Source: a bacterium (lineage in GTDB: Bacteria > Bdellovibrionota > FAC87 > UBA2466). Taken from it: a stretch of DNA of 12,537 nucleotides. The stretch is taken from NCBI GenBank assembly GCA_019750655.1, contig JAIEOG010000002.1, forward strand, positions 1 to 12,537, given 5' to 3'. The first letter of the stretch is position 1, and each line of letters starts with the position of its first letter. The translations under genes and the position numbers were made by a program. The notes under the pieces were generated by a model, which was not told the DNA's origin, did not search any database, and saw only the letters and a program-made list of their open reading frames with translations. Below, piece by piece: positions 1-6,424 of the stretch.

Positions 1-102
1 CGCCATCGACGACATAAAGTAATAAATAGAAGTAGAAAATATACCGATCGCCAACATGGCGGCAGCGACGGCGAATCCAGAGCGTTTTCTTAAGATCTGC
101 AT
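1..102 (-). CDS. Pilin-like minor (pseudo)pilin, 5' part only
   Basis: Only the first 34 codons are in the window; the gene continues past the left edge. The start is the ATG at 102-100, which shares its A with the TGA stop of the preceding pilin gene (TGATG), so the two are probably translationally coupled; GAGG at 111-108 gives a plausible ribosome site. The product begins with a basic leader (MQILRKRSG) followed by an uninterrupted hydrophobic stretch (FAVAAAMLAIGIFSTSIYYF). This matches the class III signal layout of type IV pilins: a cleavable Gly at position 9, then a Phe. The Glu normally at +5 after cleavage is missing (Ala is there). Loss of Glu5 is known for GspK/PilX-type minor subunits at the pilus tip, so that class is the best guess. 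An ordinary N-terminal membrane anchor cannot be excluded because the rest of the protein is not visible. Confidence 0.6.
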   Translation of the reverse strand, partial: MQILRKRSGFAVAAAMLAIGIFSTSIYYFMSSMA

Positions 103-764
103 CACTCCCTCATTCCAAATTGATAACGAAGTGTAGAAACGGACGTCGGGTGCCGGACGTAAAACGCGCCCAGCATGTAGGTCATCTTCCCTTGGCCAGT
201 GTTCCCTATCGTAACTTTGTCTTCGGCGCCCACGCGGAAGCGGAAGTAGCGGCCGGCATCGGTGCGGAATGTCCCCGTCGTCCGGTTGGCATCATGCCTT
301 ACCGTGATTGCGTCGTTCATCTCACACGCCACTGGCGCATGCATCGCAGCATCGTCGCAGAGGTTGAGCGTGATGATATTGGCAAAGCGGTCTTTGGTGA
401 CAAACTGGGTGTTCTCCCAGACTTGGTAGAGAACCTGCCGATTGGCAGCATCGAGGCGGAACTTCACTTGCGTGTCGTCTGTGAGAATTTCTGTCGGGGG
501 CGACTTCATATCGACCCAGCAAGTGAGCGAGGTTTCAGAAGCCGGCGGCCGGGAAATCGTGCAGCCGTTAGCGCGCGCTATGCGCCCCACTCGCATCATC
601 CGGCCAACAAGCCGGTTAAGATCTTGGGTGCTTTCCACTTTCGTCGCAGTATTGCTGGAAATCAGCGTTGCCTGCTTGAAGGCGTAGGACATTCCCACAG
701 CCACCAAAAGTACGATGGCTCCTGCTGCTATCAATTCAATTAAAGTCATGCCACGTGCGTTCAC
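102..764 (-). CDS. Type IV pilin-like protein with prepilin N-terminal methylation motif
   Basis: The 220-residue product starts MNARG|MTLIELIAAG. This is a textbook prepilin peptidase site: a five-residue leader ending in Gly5, cleavage before Met6, and Glu10 as the +5 Glu, followed by about 20 hydrophobic residues (6-27) that form the pilin helix. GTG at 764-762 is chosen as start because the downstream ATG (codon 6) would remove the Gly and destroy the site; GGGGGA lies a few bases upstream. The rest is a soluble domain with four cysteines (68, 82, 136, 147) that could form two disulfides, and it resembles PilW-like minor pilins in size and layout, although I cannot assign a named subfamily. 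It would be inserted in the inner membrane and assembled into a pilus or pseudopilus. The next gene overlaps its stop, which supports a minor pilin operon. Whether transcription comes from the 64-bp gap upstream or reads through from the sugar-transport operon is unclear. Confidence 0.8.
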   Translation of the reverse strand: MNARGMTLIELIAAGAIVLLVAVGMSYAFKQATLISSNTATKVESTQDLNRLVGRMMRVGRIARANGCTISRPPASETSLTCWVDMKSPPTEILTDDTQVKFRLDAANRQVLYQVWENTQFVTKDRFANIITLNLCDDAAMHAPVACEMNDAITVRHDANRTTGTFRTDAGRYFRFRVGAEDKVTIGNTGQGKMTYMLGAFYVRHPTSVSTLRYQFGMRE

Positions 765-828
765 GGCGTGTCCCCCGGGTGCTTTATTTTAGCTTATGGA
801 CAGGGGAAGCCGTTGACAGGGCGTGTCG
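765..828 (-). promoter_or_regulatory. Short intergenic gap with a weak candidate promoter for the pilin genes
   Basis: This 64-bp gap separates the end of xylH from the pilin start. On the minus strand, TAAAAT at 791-786 matches a -10 box at five of six positions and lies about 22 bases before the GTG, but no good -35 is found at normal spacing. No stem followed by a T-run is present, so I see no intrinsic terminator for the upstream operon. Only two four-base stems are visible (GACA/TGTC near 827-815 and GCTT/AAGC near 810-792). Read-through from xylFGH into the pilin genes is therefore possible. Confidence 0.25.
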
Positions 829-1995
829 TTACTTGCGTTTGGAACGTAAATCCAAGTAAACCGCAGCCACGATTACAAGGCCTTTGAAGACCTTCTGGTA
901 ATGCTCGCTGATGCCCACGAGGCTCATGCCGTTGTTCAACACCCCCATGAGCAAAACGCCCATGAGTGTTCCCGCAACACCGCCGGCACCACCCATGAGG
1001 CTCGTACCGCCGATAACGACGGCCGCGATAGCATCCAATTCCGCTAACTCACCCGCTGAAGGGACAGCGCCGTTTACGCGCGCGAGATCTAGAACGCCTC
1101 CCAACCCCGCTAAAGCACCCATCAAGCAATAGACCAAACCCAGAACTCTGCGAACGGGGACTCCCGATAGCTCGGCGGCTTCACGATTGCCACCGATGGC
1201 GTAAACAAACCGTCCAAAGCGGGTAAAGGACAAAACCACCCAAACGCTCGCAGCACAAAAAGCCGCAATGAAGACCATGGCAGGGATGCCGCGGTAGCCG
1301 CAGAAGGTGTGCACGGCGAGCCCACAAGCGGCAATGCAAAGCAGGCTGCGTTTCGTAGCGATGGCGGCGCGGATCGTGCCTTGGCGGACGGCCCACCATT
1401 GCCCGCTTATCAATGCGATACCGAGTAAAGTGATTAACGCAAAACTAGGCCATGGCGGTAGGTAACCAGAGCTTAGAGACCCCAAAGAATCGCCAATGGG
1501 AGCCACGGCCTGCGCGCCCGACACGATCAACGTGAGCCCACGGCAGATCACCATCATTCCGAGGGTGACGATAAAAGGAGTGATGTTAAGACGGCTGACC
1601 GCCACGCCCGTCACTGCGCCGCAGGCGCCGCCGACTCCCAAAGCGAGGGCAATGGATCCGACTGCACCCAAGGCCCCTAGAGAGGCCCAGTCTCCGTGGA
1701 ACTGAGAAATAGCTGCGATCATCGCCGACAGTGCCAGCACACTTCCCACGGAGAGATCGATGCCGGAGGTGAGGATAACGACCGTCATCCCCACTGCGAG
1801 CGTGAGGTTCACGCAAACCTGGCGAGAAAGGTTGCTCAGATTGCGTGAGGTCAGAAATGCGCCATCGCTTAAGTAGTTAAACCAAACAGCGCAAACCAAC
1901 AGTGCAATCAAAGGCACCCACTGGCTGATGGAAACCCTCTTCCCCAGGCCGCGCACGGGCAGCACCACCCACCGTAAAGACTCTGCCATACTCAT
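829..1995 (-). CDS. xylH: Sugar ABC transporter permease, XylH type (D-xylose)
   Basis: The 388-residue product is an inner-membrane permease of the BPD_transp_2 family (RbsC/XylH), forming the channel through which the bound sugar passes. It is almost entirely hydrophobic with about ten predicted helices, and carries the family signatures NLTLAVGMTVVILTSGIDLS (63-82), RLNITPFIVTLGMM (135-148) and the cytoplasmic ATPase-coupling loop GGNREAAELSGVPV (268-281). The length is close to E. coli XylH (393) and longer than RbsC (about 320). The extra central segment at about 180-250 is typical of XylH. Its ATG overlaps the xylG stop by four bases (ATGA, 1995-1992), with AGGGAG seven bases upstream; a second ATG at codon 3 is the only nearby alternative. 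It is the last gene of the xylFGH operon. Substrate assignment to xylose rests on the company of XylF and XylG; a related pentose or hexose is possible. Confidence 0.88.
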   Translation of the reverse strand: MSMAESLRWVVLPVRGLGKRVSISQWVPLIALLVCAVWFNYLSDGAFLTSRNLSNLSRQVCVNLTLAVGMTVVILTSGIDLSVGSVLALSAMIAAISQFHGDWASLGALGAVGSIALALGVGGACGAVTGVAVSRLNITPFIVTLGMMVICRGLTLIVSGAQAVAPIGDSLGSLSSGYLPPWPSFALITLLGIALISGQWWAVRQGTIRAAIATKRSLLCIAACGLAVHTFCGYRGIPAMVFIAAFCAASVWVVLSFTRFGRFVYAIGGNREAAELSGVPVRRVLGLVYCLMGALAGLGGVLDLARVNGAVPSAGELAELDAIAAVVIGGTSLMGGAGGVAGTLMGVLLMGVLNNGMSLVGISEHYQKVFKGLVIVAAVYLDLRSKRK

Positions 1996-3554
1996 ACGCG
2001 CACTCCCTCAGCGGCTTGCGGCGCACCCGCTGCAAACACCATTAGCTTTTCTTGGTTTAAATCTTGGTTAGGCAGATCAGCCACGAGTCGCCCTTCCCGC
2101 AGGACTACGATGCGGTGGCAGAGCGCGAGAAGTTCGGGAAGTTCCGACGACACTACAAGCAGCGCCACGCCATTGCGCGCCAGCTCGGCGATCAACTCGT
2201 AGATCTCCGCTTTGGCACCGATATCAATGCCGCGTGTGGGCTCATCCAAGAGCAAAACGCGCGGAGAACGCGCAACCATTTTGCCCAGAAGCACCTTTTG
2301 CTGATTGCCGCCGCTGAGCGATTTTACCGGCTGGCTGCTATCGGCGAACTTCACGTGCAAGCGCTCTTTGAGCTTGCTGATCAGATCCGCTTCTTTGGAA
2401 GCGTCGATCCGTTTGAGCAAGGTCGTCATGGAATCCAGAATCGAGACAGTGAAATTGAAACCCACGCCGAGATCGAGAAAGAGGCCATCCTTCTTGCGAT
2501 CTTCTGGGACAAAAGCGATGCCGGCGTCCATCGCTTCACGCAGGCTATTCCACTGAACGGGTTTACCATCGAGCTGCACGTCGCCCGCGCGCTGCCCGGG
2601 TAGCACGCCGACGAGCGAACGCAGAAGCTCGCTACGGCCCGAACCCATGAGGCCTGCCACGCCGACAATTTCCCCGGGCCAAACTTGCAGATCAATTCCG
2701 CCTAAGACCTCGCCGCCTCGCCGATCGGTGTGGCCCAGGCCCTCGATTTCCAAAAGTGGCGGGCCCTCTGACACCCAATCCCCGAAGTAGGTTTTTTCAA
2801 GAATCGGCCGCCCAACCATTTCGCGCACCACTTCCGCGGCATTGGTCTGGCTGACTTGCAGCTGCTTCACGGCCGTGCCGTCTCGCAGCACGACGATCCT
2901 ATCCGCTAGAGCGAAAATCTCTTCGAGTTTATGAGAAATATAGACGAGCGTGACTCCACGCTTTTTCATGTCGAAGAGAATTTTAAAAAGCTGTTCCACC
3001 TCGCGACTGGAGAGCGCCGATGTCGGCTCGTCGAGAATGAGGAGCCGTGCCTGGTGGTGTACCGCACGGGCAATCTCAATCATCTGCCGCTGCGCCACAC
3101 TGAGACTGCCGACAGTGGCCCCCGGATCGATCGAAAACCCTAGGCTTTCCAGTAATAAGGACGCCTTCTTGTTCAAATCTCCCCAATGCACCCAACGCGC
3201 GAGGTTCGTGCTGGGTTTTCCGGAGTAGGGGTATTCCTCAGTCAAAAGGAGATTTTCGGCAACGCTTAGATCGGGAAAGAGGCAAAGCTCTTGGTGGATA
3301 ATGGAGATGCCTGCGAGGCGCGCTTCGAGCGGCGAGCGGACGCTCAAAAGCCGTCCTTCGAAGTGGACTTCACCCTCATAACTGCCCGCGGGCCAAACCC
3401 CGCTCAGGATTTTCATGAGCGTGGACTTGCCAGCGCCGTTTTCACCGACGAGAGCAACGCATTCGCCGCTTTGGATTTCAAACGTGACATCTTTCAGCGC
3501 GGCAATACCGCCGAAGGACTTAGCGATATGGTTGACCTGTAAAAGAGGCGTCAT
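1992..3554 (-). CDS. xylG: Sugar ABC transporter ATP-binding protein with two ABC domains, XylG type
   Basis: The 520-residue product holds two fused nucleotide-binding domains, as in XylG/RbsA/MglA importers, and powers sugar uptake from the cytoplasmic face of the permease. Domain 1 is complete: Walker A GENGAGKST (37-45), Q-loop near HQE (87-89), signature-like LSVAQRQ (151-157), Walker B LLILDEP (171-177) and switch His208. Domain 2 is asymmetric in the usual way for this family: the Walker A is degenerate (GLMGSGRSE, 301-309, Arg instead of Lys) and the switch His is replaced (VVSSE, 467-471), while the signature LSGGNQQK (413-420) and Walker B VLLLDEP (433-439) are kept. Only one full ATP site is therefore expected to be hydrolytic. 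The ATG at 3554 overlaps the xylF stop (ATGA), with G-rich SD-like bases just upstream. The length is near E. coli XylG (513). The gene is intact, between its partners. Confidence 0.93.
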   Translation of the reverse strand: MTPLLQVNHIAKSFGGIAALKDVTFEIQSGECVALVGENGAGKSTLMKILSGVWPAGSYEGEVHFEGRLLSVRSPLEARLAGISIIHQELCLFPDLSVAENLLLTEEYPYSGKPSTNLARWVHWGDLNKKASLLLESLGFSIDPGATVGSLSVAQRQMIEIARAVHHQARLLILDEPTSALSSREVEQLFKILFDMKKRGVTLVYISHKLEEIFALADRIVVLRDGTAVKQLQVSQTNAAEVVREMVGRPILEKTYFGDWVSEGPPLLEIEGLGHTDRRGGEVLGGIDLQVWPGEIVGVAGLMGSGRSELLRSLVGVLPGQRAGDVQLDGKPVQWNSLREAMDAGIAFVPEDRKKDGLFLDLGVGFNFTVSILDSMTTLLKRIDASKEADLISKLKERLHVKFADSSQPVKSLSGGNQQKVLLGKMVARSPRVLLLDEPTRGIDIGAKAEIYELIAELARNGVALLVVSSELPELLALCHRIVVLREGRLVADLPNQDLNQEKLMVFAAGAPQAAEGVRV

Positions 3555-4597
3555 CCCTGCCCCGTCCCGAAAACGGCTTTCTCCGTGTGGAAACCAGAGC
3601 GCACAATGACCTCTCGTAGATTCTCCCGAGTCACGGCTTCGACGGGCGTATTGAGCACGGGGACTTCGCCGGCACCGTTCTGCATTTTTTCTGTCGTTTC
3701 TACCGGCTGCTTCAATGCCATGCGGATAGCGGCATTCGCGGCGGCTTCGGCGAGGGGCTTGATGCCTTTGAGCACGGTCATGGTTTGGCGGCCGTGGACA
3801 ATATTCTGTACGGCGGTTAAGTCGGCATCGGCTCCAGCGACAAATACTTTTCCTGTGAGCTTTTGCTCGGAAAGAGCATTCACGGCGCCCAATGCCATGC
3901 CATCGTTATTGGCCAAGACGGCATCAATCTTGTTCTGGTAGCGCGTGAGCGCGTTTTCTACGGTGGCTAGAGCTGCGGCAGTCGACCAACCGGGGTGGCT
4001 TTGCTGCACGACGATTTTCACACCGGGGGCTTTTTCCAAAACCGATCGATTTCCCCGCGTGATCTCTTCCGCAACGGAGTGGCCAGCTTCGCCCGACAAA
4101 ATCACGACATTGCCCTTGCCGCCCATCGCCTGCAGCGCTTGCCGGGCTTGTAGGACACCGACTTGGAAACTGTCCTGCGTGACGTAAAGATCGACCGGCG
4201 CATTGCGGATCAAGCGATCGTAAGAAATCACAGGCACGCCTTCGGCGCGTGCCGACTTTGCGATGGCCGCTGCGGCTTCCGAATGCACGGGTTGAACGAC
4301 CAGGACATCCACGCCTTTAGAAAGCAGGTTTTCGACTTTGGCCGTTTGGACAGAGACCTGGTTATCGCAAGACGCAAACTCGACTTGGGCGCCGGCGCGC
4401 TGGGCGGCGTCGATAAAATACTGGCGATCTTTGAGGTAACGTTCCTCGTTAGTGGTTGCCAGAATGAACCCGATTTTCGGCGGCCGTTGCCCAATCGGCA
4501 ATTCCGCCTTGGGCGTGCAGGCCGTGAGCAGCAAAACCGCCACTCCCAAGCCTCGATAGAACCAAGTCAAATCAAGCATTTCGCCCCCGGCCGTCAT
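3551..4597 (-). CDS. xylF: D-xylose-type sugar-binding lipoprotein, XylF family
   Basis: This is the extracytoplasmic receptor that captures the sugar and delivers it to XylGH. The mature part matches the periplasmic-binding type 1 family and E. coli XylF at many points: KIGFILAT (41-48), KDRQYF (56-61), GVDVLVVQP (95-103), SYDRLIRNAPVDLYVTQD (125-142), NNDGMALGAVNALS (230-243), GADADL (255-260), GRQTMTV (269-275) and GFHTEKAVF (335-343). Unlike the free periplasmic E. coli protein, it has a lipobox LTAC with Cys27, so it should be a lipid-anchored receptor. The start is uncertain. The ATG at 4597 has AGGG nine bases upstream. The in-frame ATG at 4579 (codon 7) follows GGGGG, gives a more typical 20-residue lipoprotein signal, and fits the predicted promoter better. 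The gene heads the operon; the TGA stop overlaps the next ATG. No xylose catabolic genes are nearby. Confidence 0.9.
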   Translation of the reverse strand: MTAGGEMLDLTWFYRGLGVAVLLLTACTPKAELPIGQRPPKIGFILATTNEERYLKDRQYFIDAAQRAGAQVEFASCDNQVSVQTAKVENLLSKGVDVLVVQPVHSEAAAAIAKSARAEGVPVISYDRLIRNAPVDLYVTQDSFQVGVLQARQALQAMGGKGNVVILSGEAGHSVAEEITRGNRSVLEKAPGVKIVVQQSHPGWSTAAALATVENALTRYQNKIDAVLANNDGMALGAVNALSEQKLTGKVFVAGADADLTAVQNIVHGRQTMTVLKGIKPLAEAAANAAIRMALKQPVETTEKMQNGAGEVPVLNTPVEAVTRENLREVIVRSGFHTEKAVFGTGQG

Positions 4598-4625
4598 TTA
4601 ACAAAACCCTAAAACTGTCTGTCAA
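4596..4625 (-). promoter_or_regulatory. Candidate sigma-70 promoter of the xylFGH operon
   Basis: Reading the minus strand, a perfect -35 hexamer TTGACA lies at 4625-4620, followed after 18 bases by TTAAAT at 4601-4596 (four of six -10 positions). Transcription would begin near 4589, which is downstream of the ATG at 4597 but just upstream of the GGGGG and ATG at 4579. If this promoter is used, the shorter XylF start is the real one. The -10 match is only moderate. Confidence 0.4.
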
Positions 4626-4634
4626 ACGTTTGGC
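4621..4634. promoter_or_regulatory. Palindrome with LacI/PurR-family operator core
   Basis: CAAACGTTTG at 4623-4632 is a perfect 10-bp inverted repeat with a central CG, extended by an outer G/C pair at 4621 and 4634. It equals the centre of the known PurR box (ACGCAAACGTTTGCGT) and fits the even-length, CG-centred operators of LacI-family regulators. It overlaps the -35 box of the xylF promoter and lies about 50 bases before the pilF-like start on the other strand, so a bound repressor would block xyl transcription. No LacI-family gene is in the window; the identity of the regulator is inference. Confidence 0.45.
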
Positions 4635-4668
4635 TGGAGCCTTCTTCAGCGCAGCGATAAGATGGATC

Positions 4669-4675
4669 AAAGAGG
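4669..4675 (+). promoter_or_regulatory. Ribosome binding site supporting a GTG start
   Basis: AAAGAGG ends six bases before the GTG at 4682. It supports that GTG as the start of the TPR lipoprotein, since the codons that follow (MKKILSSAL) form a proper signal peptide and no ATG with a similar site is nearby. A weak GATAAG (4656-4661) upstream could be a -10 box, but no convincing -35 pairs with it. Confidence 0.6.
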
Positions 4676-4681
4676 TCCTAA

Positions 4682-5437
4682 GTGAAAAAAATCTTATCCA
4701 GCGCGTTAGTGGGGGCCGTCGGTCTCGTGGCCGTCGGGTGTTCGACCTTCGCCGGAACTCGCGAAATCCAGCTAGCCCGGACCCAGCTGCAATCGTCGGC
4801 AGACTTCCTAGCCCAGCGCGAATACAGCAAAGCTGTCGAGTACGCCCAAGCTGCCCTCAATGCGGACCCTTCACTCGCAGCTGCGCATAACCTACTCGCT
4901 CTCGTATATCTGGAAACTAAGCGCTACGAGAAGAGCGAAACGGAATTCCGCAAAGCGTTAGAACTCCAACCAAAATACCCAGAAGTGCTTAATAATATGG
5001 GTGTTTTATACAATCGATTGGACAAGTTCCAAGACGCCATCGGCTATTTCCAAAAAGCCATTGCCGACGAGAACTACCTTACTCCAGAGAACGCTTTCAC
5101 CAACATGGGCTACGCTTATTACCGCCTGGGCCAGAACAAGCAGGCGCTAGACGCCCACCAGAAGGCTTTGGACATCGCCCCGCTCTTCTGCCTGGCGAGC
5201 AAGAACATGGCCGATGTGTACGCCAAGCAGCGGCAATACCCAAAAGCTTCGGAGTACTACGAGAAGGCGCTCTCAACCTGCCCGCTTTATCAGGAAAGCC
5301 ACTACAAACTAGGTTTAGTCTTGATGAAGATGGGCCAGCGCAAGGTTGCGCGGGCGGAATTGGAAAAACTAGTACAGAGGCATAAGTCGGGTCATTACGT
5401 CGAACGCTCCAACGAAGTCCTTAAGTGGCTGAAATAA
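4682..5437 (+). CDS. pilF: TPR lipoprotein of the PilF/PilW/Tgl type (type IV pilus secretin pilotin)
   Basis: The 251-residue product starts with a lipoprotein signal (MKKILSSALVGAVGLVAVGC, lipidated Cys20; Ala at -3 is a slightly unusual lipobox) and then consists of about six tetratricopeptide-like helical pairs (roughly 31-64, 65-98, 100-133, 135-169, 170-203, 204-237). Clear TPR signatures include NMGVLYNRLDKFQDAIGYFQ and NMGYAYYRLGQNKQALDAHQ. Size, lipidation and repeat number agree with PilF (Pseudomonas), PilW (Neisseria) and Tgl (Myxococcus), outer-membrane lipoproteins that help the PilQ secretin oligomerise. The next gene is RodZ-like, and a pilF-rodZ order is also seen in gammaproteobacteria, which strengthens the call. 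Start is GTG with a good ribosome site. Other lipidated TPR proteins share this general architecture, so the pilotin role is family-based inference. Confidence 0.75.
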   Translation: MKKILSSALVGAVGLVAVGCSTFAGTREIQLARTQLQSSADFLAQREYSKAVEYAQAALNADPSLAAAHNLLALVYLETKRYEKSETEFRKALELQPKYPEVLNNMGVLYNRLDKFQDAIGYFQKAIADENYLTPENAFTNMGYAYYRLGQNKQALDAHQKALDIAPLFCLASKNMADVYAKQRQYPKASEYYEKALSTCPLYQESHYKLGLVLMKMGQRKVARAELEKLVQRHKSGHYVERSNEVLKWLK

Positions 5438-5497
5438 TCCTTACACCCGCGCTTTGAGCTGGACGGAAGTACCCGTTCTCCTTAAAAATCACTACTC

Positions 5498-6424
5498 ATG
5501 GAAAACTTCGGCTCCTACCTAAAGACGCACCGCGAGAAAAAAGGCATCCGCCTCGAGGAGATTGCGTCGATCACAAAGATCCATGTTCACTCGCTGGAAT
5601 TATTAGAAGCGGGAAAATGGGATCAGCTCCCGCCGGAGCCCTTCATCCGCGGGTTTATCGTCGCTTACTCGAAATACGTTGGCCTAAGCCAGAACGAAGT
5701 CATGGAGCGCTTCCGCGAAGCCACGGGCAGCGTTGCGCCCCCACCGACGGAAGCCACTGAAGATCTCGTCGCCGTTCCGAAGCCCTTGCCGCCTGGAGCT
5801 GTTGCTCCGCCGCCGCAGGAACTCTCGACACCCTTTCGCCTGCCCTCTGCACCTCGCCTGATTACGGCCGCCTCGTTTGTGGCAGTCGTGGCGATTGCAC
5901 TGGTGCTGATCAATGTCGGCCGCGACGACGCGCCTGCAACGGAAGCTACGGCTACAGCTACGGCCACTACATCCCCTACCGAGCCTTTAGTGCTTGCTGG
6001 CGGTCCGACAACTGTGACAGAAAACGTGGCCGCTTCTGCACCGGTGAACACGCCGGCGCCTACGCCGGTCGCTGAAGACAAGAAAGTCGCTTTAGCGTCC
6101 ACGACACCGACTCCGCATAGCTCACCCTCGGCCCACGAAGTCGTGGTGCAAGGCAAAGCACGGACGTGGATTAAGGTCGTTATCGACGAAGCCGCGCCTG
6201 TGGAATACTTTCTGGCCGAAGGCAAGTCGGTGACCTACCAAGCCGAGAAGAAGATTAAAGTCGTTTTAGGGAATTCGGCGGGCGCTGTGATCACCCACAA
6301 TGGCCAAGTCGATGAAGGTAAACAGCTCATGGGGACGATTAAAACTTACAAGTTCCCGGACAATGCGCGCTTTCCGCAAGATGTGCCAGCTAAGCCCTTA
6401 GAAGCCTCCGCGGAAAAGTCCTAA
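5498..6424 (+). CDS. rodZ: RodZ-like cytoskeleton protein (HTH, one TM helix, DUF4115)
   Basis: The 308-residue product has the full RodZ layout. Residues 1-75 form the cytoplasmic HTH_25 domain (FGSYLKTHREKKGIRLEEIA, ITKIHVHSLELLEAGKWDQL, then PFIRGFIVAYSKYVGL), whose aromatic-rich last helix contacts MreB in E. coli. A Pro/Ala-rich linker leads to a single membrane helix at about 121-141. A periplasmic Ala/Thr/Pro-rich linker (143-212) follows, and then a beta-rich DUF4115 domain (about 214-287: ARTWIKVVIDEA, EGKSVTYQAEKKIKVVLGN). RodZ tethers MreB filaments to the membrane and supports rod-shaped wall growth. The gene lies 60 bases after the pilF-like gene on the same strand, with no terminator in between, so they may be cotranscribed. 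No Shine-Dalgarno match precedes the ATG, which is unusual here. The 3' end overlaps the stop of the convergent giant gene by four bases. Confidence 0.85.
   Translation: MENFGSYLKTHREKKGIRLEEIASITKIHVHSLELLEAGKWDQLPPEPFIRGFIVAYSKYVGLSQNEVMERFREATGSVAPPPTEATEDLVAVPKPLPPGAVAPPPQELSTPFRLPSAPRLITAASFVAVVAIALVLINVGRDDAPATEATATATATTSPTEPLVLAGGPTTVTENVAASAPVNTPAPTPVAEDKKVALASTTPTPHSSPSAHEVVVQGKARTWIKVVIDEAAPVEYFLAEGKSVTYQAEKKIKVVLGNSAGAVITHNGQVDEGKQLMGTIKTYKFPDNARFPQDVPAKPLEASAEKS

Noticed and set aside
120..743. Plus-strand open frame of 207 codons opposite the pilin gene
   Set aside because: The minus strand shows a prepilin motif and coupled start; the plus-strand frame has no ribosome site or motif.
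765..828. Intrinsic terminator after xylH
   Set aside because: Only four-base stems and no T-run on the minus strand; not enough to call.
2064..2603. Plus-strand open frame of 179 codons opposite xylG
   Set aside because: The minus strand carries all ABC ATPase motifs here, and the plus-strand product has no recognisable features.
5438..5497. Promoter or terminator between the pilF-like gene and rodZ
   Set aside because: No stem-loop with T-run and no paired -35/-10 could be found in these 60 bases.
5945..5968. GCTACG-type hexanucleotide repeat in rodZ
   Set aside because: Four imperfect copies encoding Ala-Thr in the periplasmic linker; low-complexity linker sequence that needs no special explanation.
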